Source: Umbilicaria muhlenbergii
Taxonomy: Eukaryota > Ascomycota > Lecanoromycetes > Umbilicariales > Umbilicariaceae
NCBI GenBank assembly: GCA_000611775.1
Contig: KK106982.1
Location: 6,868,285-6,932,284, forward strand
Direction: 5' to 3'
Length of the DNA stretch: 64,000 bases
Position numbers and translations under genes: made by a program. Below are positions 33,801 to 45,588 of this stretch, in pieces; the first letter of the stretch is position 1, and every line of letters starts with the position of its first letter. Under the pieces are notes generated by a model. That model did no database searches, was not told the DNA's origin, and saw nothing but the letters and a program-made list of their open reading frames with translations.

Positions 33801-36800
33801 GTTTAAGACAGCACTCCTCTTCGTTGAGATCAGTAGTTCAGAGACAGCCAGGGCGTCTAGACGATCATCAGCCGTTAAGGTTGACGTGCCGACAGACCTT
33901 CTGCTTCATCTATTCCAGAATATCGACGATCCGGACTCGTTCTATGGCGTTCAACAGCCCTCCAGCATCTCTACTATGATGGATCGATTGGCCTACGAGA
34001 ACGCTGGATTCAAGAGCCTCTCATTTCGAGGTGCCCACTATGATAGTGAAATGCGATACCTTAAGCGCGCCGACAAGTCAGATGAAAAGGGGCTGCTTCG
34101 AGTCCTAGATACTCTAGACCTAAACGGACTCTCCCATTCTTTGCTCACTAACCAGCTCATGGCCGATTCTGGCTTGGACGCCACAGATGCCATGTTGCGA
34201 ACTGCAAGGAAGCTGGAACAGTGGGATATCTCTGTCCCAATGGTTCAGCCCACCCATGCCGGTGCAATCTTTCGTGCTTTTCAAAGCTTGAACAGCACAT
34301 CTGAGTTATCAACAATACGCGCGTCTATCGACGATGGCTTTCTTGGCATAGTGCGACAGCTGCTGAATGGAAGGTCTGTTCGGTCGTCAGTACATGCGAA
34401 TCTCGGGGCTCTAGCCGTTCTAACTGAAATTGACGACGTCCTTGCCTCCACCACCTCTGAGCAGCTAGAGGAGACTTGGATTAGCTTGGAATCACGAAAT
34501 GCCTGGATGTATACTGAGAGGTATGTGCATATCTGTAGGAAACAGCTCGTCTTCGTAAACTAATCTCCATTAGTTTCGACCGCGTCAGCACCATCGTCTC
34601 CTGTCGAGAGACTCTTTTCAGTTCTGTTAGTAGAAGCAAGAACCTCCAAGGGATTCTGAAGGTGTCTCCTCGTGAAGCCCGCGTTATCGAGACTCGAGCA
34701 CTTCTAGCTTCCTCTAAGGTTAGTCGGCACCATGGAGCTCTACAGACCTCTTTAGCGACAGCTATATACCTGGCTCGCCTTGTTGGGCCCTGCGAAGAAG
34801 TTGGTGTGAACATCACTGCAGGTTCGAAATATGAAGAAGCCAACGTCTTGTGGGATCAAGGAGAAATGACAGCGTCCATCAGAATGCTTCAAGATCTGCA
34901 GCACGACATTGGCCTGAGCGGACAAGCCATTCAAGTCGGCAAGCCGGAGCTACTGGCGAAATTAGTAACCCACTCTGCTCCCAACATGCATACATCTTAC
35001 TGAACGTGACGTAGGGTCATCAGATGTCCGAGGCCCGTCTAGAGAAGCCAGATGAGATCATCCGCAATTATCTCGTGCCAGCAATCAAGGAGCTGAAAGG
35101 CAGCACGGAGGGCGATCAAGCAGGCCAAGTCTTCCATGAGTTTGCATCCTTCTGTGACAAGCAACTACAGAACGCAGACAATCTCGAAGACTTTAAGCGC
35201 ATCGAAAAGCTCCGTGAACGGAAAGAAGCCGAAGTCCGAGACCTCGAGAAGATGATTAATTCTGTGAGCTCACAGGCAAGAGAGAAAGACAACCTTAAGA
35301 GCCATCGTGCGAAAGCAAAGCAGTGGTTCGACTTGGATGACCGAGAGTTCCAACGCCTTCGAGACAGTAGGCAGGCTTTCCTTCGTCAAAGCTTAGAGAA
35401 CTACCTGCTGTGTTTGAAAGCTTGCGATAAGTATGACAATGATGCTCTACGATTCTCTGCCCTCTGGCTCGAACATTATAAAAATGAAGTAGCCAATACC
35501 GCCGTCGCCAAGAACATTGGCCGCGTCGGCAGTCGAAAATTCGCATCGTTGATGAATCAATGGTCCTCACGGCTTCTGGACGACACAAGCAGCTTCCAAT
35601 CTCAGCTCTCTTCTTTGGTCCTAAGGATATGCGTTGAACATCCCTACCATGGCATGTACCAGGTCTTTGCTGGGAGCAAAACCAAGGGAGGTAAGGACGA
35701 GACAGCGCTTTCGAGGAATGCTGCCGCTAGTAACATTGTGAATCAACTTAAAAACAACAAACGTGCATCCTCGACGTGGCTGGCTGTCCACAATACCAAC
35801 ATTAACTACGTGAGGTTTGCGATAGAAAAGCTTGACGACGCCAACATCAGGCCTGGATCAAAGGTACCTCTGCGCAAGTCGGCGGCCGGTCAAAAGCTCG
35901 ACCATGACGCTACCACCCAGCGAGTCCCACCTCCAACTATGAAAATCGAGCTACGTGCAGACTGCGACTACAGTAATGTGCCACTCATTACCAAGTTTCA
36001 ACCAGAGTTTACGGTAGCTTCCGGTATTAGTATGCCTAAGATACTGACAGCAATTGCGTCTGATGGCCTCAAATACAAGCAGCTGGCAAGTAAACTGCCT
36101 TTTAGATTATGGATATTAGCTAACGTTACCGCAGTTCAAAGGTGGCAACGATGATCTCCGGCAAGACTCTATAATGGAGCAAGTCTTCGAACAAGTCAGT
36201 AACCTCCTACAAGCTCAACGAGATACGCGGCAACGAAAGTTGGGAATTCGAACATACAAAGTGCTGCCTTTAACTGCGACATCCGGGATCATCGAGTTCG
36301 TCCCGGATACCATACCGTTACACGACTATCTTATGCCCGCCCACTTGAAGCATTTTCCGAAAGACATGAAGCCAAATGTATGCAGAAAACACATTGGTGA
36401 CGCGCAACCAAAGTCAGTGGACATTCGTATCAAAGTCTTCCGCCAAGTCACGGATCATTTCCATCCGGTGCTGCGGTACTTCTTCATGGAGCGATTTGAG
36501 AATCCGGATGATTGGTTCGCGCGGCGTCTAGCATATACGCGCAGCACCGCCGCCATCTCAATTCTAGGCTATGTCCTTGGCTTGGGTGACAGACATGGCC
36601 ACAATATCCTACTTGATGAGCAGACGGGAGAAGTGGTACACATCGATCTCGGGATCGCCTTCGAACAGGGTCGCGTACTAACTGTGCCTGAAGTCGTTCC
36701 TTTTCGTCTGACCCGTGATCTTGTCGATGGGATGGGCATCACCAAGACCGAGGGTGTATTCCGCCGCTGCTGCGAGTTCACCCTCGACGCGCTCCGCAAT

Positions 36801-37121
36801 GAATCTTATAGTATTATGACGATCCTCGATGTCCTCCGCTACGATCCACTGTACAGCTGGTCGCTGTCGCCGTTGAGGTTGAAGAAGATGCAGGATGCGC
36901 AGACTGAGGCGCCGCCTTCTCCGACGAGTGTTAGTGAAGATCAGGTGGCGAACAAGAAGAAGGATAATGAGCCGGGCGAGGCAGATCGAGCGCTCACTGT
37001 GGTGGCGAAGAAGTTGTCGAAGACGCTGAGTGTGACCGCTACGGTTAATGAGTTGATTCAACAGGCGACGGATGAGAGGAATCTGGCTGTTTTATTTGCG
37101 GGTTGGGCAGCATATGCATAG
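27899..37121 (+). CDS. TEL1: DNA-damage checkpoint kinase Tel1 (ATM family)
   Basis: Nine exons: 27899-27929, 27981-28028, 28073-28115, 28172-29581, 29636-29976, 30035-34520, 34574-34964, 35015-36085 and 36135-37121, giving 2935 aa. All joins keep frame. The small first exons rebuild an N-terminus with [17 protein letters not shown], the Tel1 TAN motif region. A long helical-repeat region, a FAT domain (about 1900-2400) and the PI3K-like kinase follow. Kinase landmarks are [12 protein letters not shown] (catalytic Asp near 2759), [11 protein letters not shown] (metal-binding Asp near 2778) and [20 protein letters not shown], the ATM/Tel1-specific activation segment. The FATC end reads [21 protein letters not shown]. 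Tel1 is recruited to double-strand breaks by Mre11-Rad50-Xrs2 and maintains telomeres. The last intron begins GC rather than GT. All motifs needed for activity are intact. Confidence 0.95.
36086..36134 (+). other. GC-AG intron in TEL1
   Basis: A 49-nt intron with GCAAGT at its 5' end and CAG at its 3' end. It joins KYKQL to [11 protein letters not shown], the invariant kinase segment, in phase 0. No GT nearby preserves this frame, so the GC donor is required by conservation. Confidence 0.85.
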
Positions 37122-37865
37122 TAGTCGTCGCGAAGAAAGAGGGAGATGGTCTGTTATTATTTCTCTGATGTTGTGCTTAATTATATCCAATGGCGAAAAT
37201 AGCTTATTCCCCTCAGACACACATCATTTTAGATATTATTTAACACTGTTCATGTTATGCAAGGTGTTTGACAGCTTGATCAATGTCCAGCCTTGCGCCT
37301 TAGAGGAGCCCCTGAGAATACGACCTTATGCCCTTGCATCCATTTACGGCCGAGCGTCCGTACAGTGCGCATTCACGTGACAAGCCCTAAGGGTATGGGC
37401 ACCACATGTTTCATTCTCATCGCCGCGTAGCCTCGCCATAGCCACCCTGATCAATGGCAAATAGTTTCTACGCTCCCGAAAGCTATAGCTCCGATGCATC
37501 GACTCTACCCAAAGGTTTAACATCTCTGTAGTTATTCGATCTTGTCAACAAGTAGCTCTGATCAAGCTGTGGACAGTCTCAGGGCACAGTAACTACAATT
37601 CACCTCTTTCCGGTTAAGTCTGTCAACTAACTTCTCCTAATGATTCGGCTGTGCAACTCCGCAGCCAATTCACCCCCGTCGTGGTTTAGCTCCTTCGAAC
37701 CTCCAGGCAGAGAAACCCTACGGCAATCGACTGCCAAACTCTCGCACCAATAAAAGACAGATTAAGCTTAGTGCGTTGGAAAAATGGGGCGGCGGCGCGC
37801 TTTAAGGTTACGGGAAGGCCCTAAAGACCCCTTTTGCCAAGTGTCACCCGCTCTGCAGGGCTGTG

Positions 37866-37871
37866 CACGTG
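37866..37871. promoter_or_regulatory. E-box (CACGTG)
   Basis: A CACGTG palindrome followed by AC, 37 bases upstream of a TATA box. Basic helix-loop-helix factors of the Cbf1/Pho4 type bind this core. Chance occurrence cannot be excluded. Confidence 0.35.
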
Positions 37872-37907
37872 ACGCAGGCTTGGCTACTGATTGCTAGATA
37901 CCAGCGG

Positions 37908-37915
37908 TATATAAG
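37908..37915 (+). promoter_or_regulatory. TATA box (TATATAAG)
   Basis: Full consensus match 253 bases before the ATG at 38169. The distance implies a leader of about 220 nt or more. Confidence 0.5.
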
Positions 37916-38168
37916 CCAGCTTCCCCCAGCGACTTTTGGAAGAGTAGACACACCGCTCTTCCATTCTTTGTACATTAACTATATACACATTTCAAGCACT
38001 CACAAGCACTATCTCGATATCCACTATTCGATTATTGTACGCTTCTATACGTAGACTATAAATACGCCAACAGTCGGCCAATACTGCTCTGTACTACTGT
38101 CACAATACTTATACACACTACCGTATACACTCGTATATACAAACACCGGAGACCCCGACCATACAATC

Positions 38169-39665
38169 ATGGACGCGCTCTGCCACAGTCTCAGGCAAAC
38201 CGCCATATCCACCACCACCGGGGCCTCCGCCACTCCCTCCTCCAAATCCAGAGTCGGCTTCCTCGACCTATCCGGCGAGATCCGCAACCAGATATACCCC
38301 TACATGTTCACCGACCCCGACCGCCGCGGGCCCACCCCAAGCCGCAAGAAGCTCCAAGCGCAATTCCTCCGCACCTGCCGCCAAATCTACCACGAAGCGG
38401 CGCCGTTCCTATACGCCTGCAACAGCTTCTCCATGCACGTCTTCCCGGACATGATCACATTCCCCAACTCCCCGCGCCTGTGCAAGGACCCCAAACTCGC
38501 GCTCTCTCGAGACTGGTCCATCACCATCAGCCTGCTCGAACCCGGCCAAAACGAAGACGACCACAGAGACTTCATCCCCGCTAACATCCCCAAAGTAAAA
38601 CTCAACCTCCGCAGAATCTGCCTTGCCCTCGCCGCGCAGCCCGGCCCCCAAGAAAACCTCATCATCTGGCTCGCCACAAGCATGACCCTCTCCCCCACCC
38701 TCTCCCACCCCCACCACGGCATCCTCTCCCCCTTCCTCGACATCCACAGCCTGCGCGTGCAAACGCACTTCGCCTTCTCCCTCGGCCCAACCGAAGCCCA
38801 CCACCGCGACGCCGACTACATCAGCGCCTACGTCCACACCACCGAAGAGACCATCCGGCGCTCCCGCCCCCTCAACCGCTGCGCCCAACTCTACCGCGAA
38901 GCCACCGCCTACGCCAGCATGTACTTCGCCGCCCCCTCCCCCTGGGTCAAGGGCATCACCTGGCCCATCGACAACGGCCTCAACGACCTCCCGCAGACGA
39001 TGGATCTCTCCGAACTCCTCACCCAGCGCGCCCCCGTGACCGAACCCTACGACGAATGGATCTGGGAAGAAATCCTCCGCCTCGACCTCCTCCCCGAATT
39101 CGCGCACCGCGTGAAAATCGCCCTCGCCGTGCTGGAAGACCGCTTCGCCATCATCGAACACGAGCGCCGCATCGCCAACTGGTCCCATCTTCCCTCGGTG
39201 GCGGAACTGACCGCCCGCATCGACAGCATCAACAACGCGCACTGCGCCCCCCTCGGCGATGACGTCGACGCGTTCGTCGCCCGCACTAACCGCCTCGACC
39301 AAGCCTTCGGGCTCCTGCCTTACCTCGCCGCCTTCCAGGAACCCATCGCCGGCGAATCCGACCGGGGCAAAGAGAATTTCTACGACGAGTTCGAGCGGCG
39401 GCGACGCATGGCGCACGAGGAGCGGGAAGAGACGTTCCTGCCCGCGTTGTTGGTGGAGCAGTTGAGGGTTGCGTATTGGAATTGCTTGGAGGGGAGGGTG
39501 GAGGCGGAGGAGTTGTTGGATGTGGTGGAGGAGGTTAAAGGGTGGTGCGAGACGAGGTATGCGGAGATGGTGGAGGCGAGGGAGGCGTTTTATATGAGGG
39601 GGTTGTGGAGGGAGTGGATGGGGGGCAGGGCGCCGAATATGGATTGGAAGGATGAGGTGCTATAG
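38169..39665 (+). CDS. F-box-like/2EXR hypothetical protein
   Basis: Single exon, 498 aa, from the ATG at 38169. Residues 31-47 read GFLDLSGEIRNQIYPYM, the F-box-like signature, followed by QFLRTCRQIYHEAAPFLYA, the usual second block. The C-terminal 200 residues are helix-rich and acidic (EERE, VEAEELLDVVEEVKGW), probably a coiled coil. No catalytic motif is visible. Codon use is extreme: C-ending codons dominate to about 39.4 kb and G-rich codons dominate after that, which creates a spurious 335-codon open frame on the opposite strand. Function unknown. Confidence 0.8.
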   Translation: MDALCHSLRQTAISTTTGASATPSSKSRVGFLDLSGEIRNQIYPYMFTDPDRRGPTPSRKKLQAQFLRTCRQIYHEAAPFLYACNSFSMHVFPDMITFPNSPRLCKDPKLALSRDWSITISLLEPGQNEDDHRDFIPANIPKVKLNLRRICLALAAQPGPQENLIIWLATSMTLSPTLSHPHHGILSPFLDIHSLRVQTHFAFSLGPTEAHHRDADYISAYVHTTEETIRRSRPLNRCAQLYREATAYASMYFAAPSPWVKGITWPIDNGLNDLPQTMDLSELLTQRAPVTEPYDEWIWEEILRLDLLPEFAHRVKIALAVLEDRFAIIEHERRIANWSHLPSVAELTARIDSINNAHCAPLGDDVDAFVARTNRLDQAFGLLPYLAAFQEPIAGESDRGKENFYDEFERRRRMAHEEREETFLPALLVEQLRVAYWNCLEGRVEAEELLDVVEEVKGWCETRYAEMVEAREAFYMRGLWREWMGGRAPNMDWKDEVL

Positions 39666-39951
39666 AACGGAAGGGCCTTGGGTTTGGGTGATGGATGGAT
39701 ACGGAAGCGGCTGTGGGGTTTGGATGGGTTGGGGCGTTTGTGGATAAAAAACTTGTTTTGGAATGTTTTTGGTTAGGCTGCGGCGTTTGTGGATAGGAGG
39801 ATGGCGTTGGATTGTTTTGATTTGTGTTTCTGTATTGTACACTAGGATTAGAACAATGAGATATCTTTCATCGCACACAGGAGCGCTCCTTGTTAGCTTA
39901 TACTTGCACAACTTTGACTTGGGGATACCACTGATGCATTGTTAAAGTTAT

Positions 39952-42842
39952 CTATGCTAAATACGTATACGTATTGTTCTCCTCCCGCTCCATGTAGTCC
40001 TTCTCGATCAACCTGTAAGCACACAGTCAGTATGGAATCTTACGAAAAACGGCTGGTTGATCATACTTCTCAATGTTTTTCTTAATGTCTACCGGATCCA
40101 GTACGCCTCTACTCTTCGTCGCCTTGATCACCTCCGCCACCAAGTCCGGATGCGTGATTGTTTTGCGGCTCTTCATGATTCGTACGATGGCAGCTTGCGT
40201 CTCGTAGTGACGGTCTGCTGCTACACGCTCGTGTGTCTCTTTGTTCTCTTCTTTCGTCTCTTTGAGTTGGATGGCATTGATCTTGATCCGGTACTTGGGG
40301 TCCGAGAAGTTTAGATTGACTGTAAATGTATCGGTGTCGTTTACGTCTTTGCCTTTGGGTGATTTGGTCAAGACGCGGTATCTGGCGCACGCAAGTGATT
40401 GTAGCGTTCGCTTGAGCTCGGCAGCAGCTACTGATAGTAAGAGGGGACTGAACAGTGTGAGAATCAGTGGAAGACAAAGTACTCACATAGATTGGTAGCG
40501 GCCTGAATTTCAGTATAGGGCACAGCTTCATTCGGCGCTCTACCGTTGAAAAGTAGGATAACAATGGCCTGGAAGGAACTGACGACAATCTCCTTGTTAC
40601 CCTTGGGGAAGCTCGCCTTGAGCTGGCAATGAGCTAATGCATGTTTCCAAGTCAGCTTTCGCCCCGTATGCTTCGACTTGTAGTGATGTTCGAAATCCAT
40701 GATTGCCTTCGAGATGTCTGGCGGCACTTCCACGGCGACGTCGGGGTAGGTAGGCCAAGCGGAAGCGGACAGTACATTGACATTAAGGTCTACACCTGGC
40801 TGCCTGTGCCGTTCTTCGAGCATGGTCTTGTAGGAAGTGATTTCTTCTCTGGCCAATTCGATATCTTTGAACATTTGTTCCAAGTTGTGAGTAAAGCCCG
40901 CTCCACATTCTACATCTTCATTAGCAATTTCTTAGATATCGCTATAGATGGCTTACCGGACTTAAGCCGAGTGAGCATGCTCTTCTCTGCATCAGCACTT
41001 GCGCTTCGACCCATAAGCAGCCTCCTGGCCAGGTCTCTCTTGTAGAAAGCCTCGAAGACAGCTTTACCATGTACAAAACGGAACATGTCCAGAACTTGGT
41101 CCAATTGTCTGCTGATTTCAGCATCCTCGTCCCCTCCCGCATCTTCCATGTCGTCGTTATCAACATCTTGTACAGCGCCACCAGAAGATGCCAATGCCGT
41201 TGGAATAGCCTTTGCACCACCTCTTAAAATCATATCAACGTATTTTGCAATCATCTCACCCGGCTTGGGATTGTCGGTGCCCCATGTCATGTTACTCTTC
41301 TTTGTTTTGTTGATGAACGACTCGAAAGCTTCCCTTAAGCTGTGACCTAGACCTTCGTGCTTCTGGAACGCAACCCTCCATATTGAATCAAGCTTTCTCT
41401 TAAACTCCAGTAGTCTCACAACCATTTCGGACTCTCGTGCTTCGTCAAAGACGATCGACGAGCCCTCGGTGTTGATGTACGCCTCAAAGGCTGGTCTGAG
41501 CCACTCCGCTAGGCCCTTGCGCTCTAGAAGAGAAAAGAGCTGCCCCAGTGACTTCATTTCACCACGATCAAGAAGTTCAGATACATCTTTGATAGCTACG
41601 AGTCTGGCTTGCGCTTGAGCAACGAGAATTTCCTCGAGATTCGTCACAAGGTCGTTCCTCGTACTCTCGTCAAGACGGTATAGCTCACATCGGGCAATCT
41701 CTCGATCAAAGAGCAGACCACAAGCTTCGACATAGCCTGCTAGGCTTTGTACGGAGACTTCTCGTCGCTTCCAGTTGATTAAGAAAGATTGCGTACTCCC
41801 TATAAATCTCGGTTCAAACTCCTTTGTGTAGACCCCTAGATCATGAAACATCTGGACGGCTTTTCGAAAAACGTCATTATCAACATATTGCTCATCGCCT
41901 TGCCGGTCATACTCGACTAGATCACATGCTCCCAGTAGTATCCCCGGTTTCAACGCAGCGTCGGCAAATATGTGGGTTCGGAATTGAGAGATGCCCATCT
42001 CTTCCAATGATGGCTGCGAAGGCGAATGTAGAAGATAGGAACGATCCATGTAGAAGAAGATAGACCGGATCGTTATCTGTTCATCGTCAACATAATCCTT
42101 AAACCATATGTGGCCGGGGTTGACGTACCAGCTGCGCATTCCACCTTGACCAGGCTTCGACAACAACACGTAACAGATCAGGATTCTGCATGGAGCTAGC
42201 CCCAGCGACCAAAGGCTCTTTCACTGTTGTCGTGACATTATGCTTGCATTTCTCAAGGAGCTTCTGGAACAGTATGGGAGCTCTGTCTTGCCGGCAAAGA
42301 TTCTCGACACCCCGATAAAGCTCCTCCATCGAGTATGGAACCTTCTCATCGCTGAATATCGCTGATAACGCAGCATCTAGCTGGTCCCATATGCGATTGA
42401 AGTATTCCTCTGGGCTAGCTCTTGGTTTCTTCCTAAGGTTCTTGACCACAAGCTTCCTTGCCCCAGTATGCGGCGTGAAGTTTGCCGGCAGCGCAGTGAC
42501 CTTCTTGCATGAACTTGTCGAGTCTGGAGCTCCATTCGTCTTTGGCCTGGTGGCAGGCGAATGGCTATTCATGATCTCTGGCGGGAGCACTTCAACTGGA
42601 ATTGAAGCGACGCTGTCAACAGCGGCTGGGTGGTCGCGCTTTAAGCGTTTGTTCGACGGTGATGTTACGGGATCTTCTGAGCCAAAGGTTCCAGATCCGT
42701 GCTTAGAGCTGGCTAAGAAGCCGGAAATGATCGTCTGTTGCGGCGCGTCGGCGTCGCCAGCCCGCTGCGTTGGCTGAGATTTCCCTTGTCTCTGGCTTTT
42801 AGGCTTGCCCTCACTTCGGTCGTGAGACCTCGGATGCTGCAT
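39952..42842 (-). CDS. CUL4: Cullin-4 scaffold of CRL4 ubiquitin ligase
   Basis: Five exons: 42129-42842, 40957-42076, 40487-40909, 40067-40427 (or 40430) and 39952-40012, 892 or 893 aa depending on a tandem acceptor before exon 4. The N-terminus of about 125 residues is disordered and basic, with an RLKRDH segment. Cullin repeats follow, with WNAQLITIRSIFFYMDRSYLL across the first intron. The cullin homology domain shows the RDLARRLLMGRSAS block and SECGAGFTHNLEQMFKD across the second intron. The winged-helix end has IVRIMKSRK, the neddylation site, and finishes with a Tyr-Leu-Ala tail. Cul4 joins Ddb1-based receptors to the RING protein Rbx1 and in fungi is needed for DNA-damage responses and heterochromatin. 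N-terminal residues 36-43 (QTIISGFL) resemble a PCNA-binding box. All joins keep the frame. Confidence 0.95.
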
Positions 42843-43662
42843 CTATTGCCTCCGTGTACATCCGAGAGCAGTGAAATATTCGCGAAAGTGCGTATAGAGG
42901 GAGCTTGAGAGGTGGCTGAGCAGGTGCTTGCGGGTTAATCAATAGAGCTTCGTCCGACGTGCCATCGCACTGGCACTCGGGCAATGTACGAATAGGTATG
43001 AACTACGATGACGCAAGGCGATTGGCGGAGATAAGCGGAGATAAGCGGATATTGGACGGCCTCACGAAGGGAGGAGTTTGGTGGACTACAGTTATGGAAC
43101 GTTGTTACACTATCAATGGGGCTCTAGGCCTTCTCGAACGTTCAGTTGGCGAAGACCACCATATTCTGCATTGGTCGAGTCCCTAACACTCCGCAGCTGG
43201 TGAAAGCCACCACCTGCATCATCTCGTCCTACGTTTCCACATCGTCCAGAGGCGAGAGGTAACGGAATCCTTTTGCCGGACCATATGAAGCTCCAGCTGT
43301 ACAGAACAGCGTCAAGCGCTCTACTTACCGAGAGAGAGGCGTCATGCCAGTCCAACCTGTGGTCTCCCAGACATCGCTCAAACTCTCTGATGCTCCCAAA
43401 TCCCCTTCAGCGCCTTCAGTGTCGGTTTTGGGCGTCTCGATGAAGAAGTTCTGTTGGTCACCTTGGGCCCCAGCTTCCCATTTGTAACTCTCGAGATCCA
43501 CGACTCAGCCTTGGAATTTTCAAAGACCCAATGAGTCCTAGTCTACCATTTGCAATGACGGATCGAGAACCTGTCAAATGATCGCTTGCCGTCCGTCTCA
43601 AATGTTGTTTTGGCGGCGTTCATAAAACTCACCTCTTATACATCTTCATTCCGTAATTCCTC
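42843..43662. other. Intergenic region with tandem GATA sites
   Basis: Lies upstream of CUL4 and downstream of the Zrg17-like gene. A 10-bp repeat containing AGATAAG is listed separately. No supported gene. Confidence 0.5.
43029..43045 (+). promoter_or_regulatory. Two tandem GATA-factor sites
   Basis: AGATAAG occurs at 43029-43035 and 43039-43045 within a 10-bp direct repeat (AGCGGAGATA unit). HGATAR is the site of fungal GATA factors for nitrogen, light and iron control. It lies about 190 bases upstream of the CUL4 ATG. Confidence 0.4.
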
Positions 43663-45132
43663 TCAGTCTCTTTCGATCGACAGCTGCGTAGATACCTCCC
43701 ATCTCTGCCCCCCACTGCCATAACCTCCGCCGAGCCTGTTCCTGACCAAACTAGTCACTCTTTCCCGTAGCTTTGTCATGGTATCCTCCGTGCCTCTCAC
43801 TCGGAGTTTGAGGTTGGCCATACACAGCCCATAATGAACTTGCCAAAACCTGGCGTCTTCGATTTCTGTGACGCAGGGGTCGGACTCGATATCTCTCATC
43901 ACTTCGGCCACACCGCTACCGGAGTACGACATGAGGAGCATGAAGCCGAGGGTCTTGACAAGGCGGAAGCCGAGAACGCACATCGAGATGGCAATTGTTC
44001 CTGAAAGCGCGCGATCAAGCCAGAGGTACATCTGGATAGATAATAGGGGTAGTAGAAGTAGCATCGAAGAACATGATAATGTTAAGAAATGCGAAGGGTT
44101 GCCGAGGACTGAAGGTAAAGATTCAATGTACGCAAATCGCATTGCCTTGCCTATCCGAGCGTGGTTTCCAAGCCCCAAGGCGGAGATGATTGTAGAGATG
44201 ATGGCAAGCAGTGAAGCCATGTCGATGCTTCCTGGAGAGACTCGTTCGTGGTCGTGCAAATGGTGCGGCTGATGTCCCATACCCTCAAGCACATGCTGTA
44301 AGTTATGAGAGATCAAATCCATGCCCATGAAGAGCAACAAAACAGACATGGCAAAGCCAGCCAATACTTCCGCGCGTTCCAAGCCGAAAGGGTGACGTAT
44401 GCTAGACCGTTTCCAGACCTCAAAGTTCCCGAGGACATCCACGACGACACAAAGCATCGCCCCTAGGGAATCGAAGAGGATGAGATGCGAAAGAGCTGTT
44501 AGAGCCAAAGATCCCTCTGCACTCCACAAGGTGTATGCTGCGACAGCCATGTGACAGATACTCCACCAAAACCTCGTATTCTGCTCTTTCGACATGCTCT
44601 TCCTGCATTCATGTAAAGTGGGTATAGGGAGCGAATTGGGCAACGCAAGGGGAGCTCGTGGAGGAGGCTCGAGGAAGATCTGATGTGAGACACTACTGTG
44701 CTTGTACTTGTGTCCACGCCTCTGGCCAACGCTCTGGAAGCAATCGTCAGCTTTGGAGCACTTGTAGCTTGACAACCTGGACTAGAGACGCACAGATTTA
44801 GTGATGGGTGACTTCGATAGAGACATTGGCTGAAAATTGAAAGGTCCCCTGCCATCTTCCATTGAACCAGTACTCTGGCTCGCACCACTGTCATTCGACC
44901 TTGCGCTGTAAAAGGAGGCAGGGGTTCCAGGGCTCAATGGGTTAGATAACGAGCCATATCGCCCGCCCATGAAATGCTCCCTCATGGGCGATAAGGCATT
45001 AGGGTCAAAGGCGACCTCTGTAGGGGAAGTAATCACACCGTCCAGGCCCAGCCCATCCAAGCCATGGTGTTCATCATCAGGAGGTGGAGTTGGCGTCCTG
45101 GGAGGAGCGGGAATGGGAAGCTCCGAAGCCAT
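43663..45132 (-). CDS. Zrg17-type cation diffusion facilitator subunit
   Basis: Two exons, 44794-45132 and 43663-44733 (60-nt GT-AG intron), 469 aa. The start is the ATG at 45132 (MASELPIPAPPRTPTPPP), giving a long proline/serine-rich cytosolic N-terminus. After the intron comes the conserved SVGQRRGHKYKHSSVSHQ block. About six membrane segments follow; the RHPFGLERAEVLAGFAMSV loop-helix is a CDF hallmark. The metal-binding residues expected in active transporters are degenerate (SHLILFDSL in one helix and only Ser-Ser in the later one), as is known for Zrg17/ZnT6, which act as partners of Msc2/ZnT5-type transporters to load zinc into the endoplasmic reticulum and Golgi. So this is probably the non-catalytic half of a heteromer. 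It is transcribed divergently from an uncharacterised membrane protein. Confidence 0.85.
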
Positions 45133-45588
45133 GATTTCCGAATCTCTGACTGCTCCAACCACCACGACCCTCAATGAGGGTATCTGTCAAGCGGGCGCCG
45201 TAAAGGCTAGATATGGCTGCTGTTCTGCGAGCAGGAAAAGATGTTGGCCATTGAGATGATCGATACCGGTTGACCTTTAGAGTCGCGTTCCGCGTTCTCG
45301 GCCGAGGTCGAGCCGAGAAGGCCGAGGGCGGTTGAACTTTACTTCCACTTCAGACGGCGAGCTACACATCTATCCCCATTCTTATCCCACATTGTTGCCA
45401 TTCTTCTTACCCTCCGCTCAGACTTCAGGCTGGGCAGCGCCGAAGTTGATTCGACATCCATCGGCAGGTCAAGGAAAGGCCTATAGGCTCCGAACCGTAC
45501 TAACAGACAGTAATGGCGATTCGAAAGCGCAGGAGTTCCAGCCAACTTGATCAGTGATAATATGGGCGAATGGGCTACAGGCTAGAAT
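45133..45588. other. Shared intergenic region of two membrane-protein genes
   Basis: 456 bp between divergent starts. A palindromic-looking stretch near 45.29-45.33 kb (CGCGTTCTCGGCCGAG and GCCGAGAAGGCCGAGG) is visible. Nothing else could be assigned. Confidence 0.45.

Larger units (their letters stand above)
37122..38168. other. Intergenic region with E-box and TATA box
   Basis: No supported gene. A CACGTG palindrome and a TATATAAG element (both listed) precede the next gene, after which comes an AT-rich leader of roughly 230 bases. Confidence 0.55.

Noticed and set aside
38409-39416. 335-codon frame on the minus strand
   Set aside because: Antisense to the F-box-like gene and caused by its strong third-position C bias; Gly/Val/Glu-rich with no domain.
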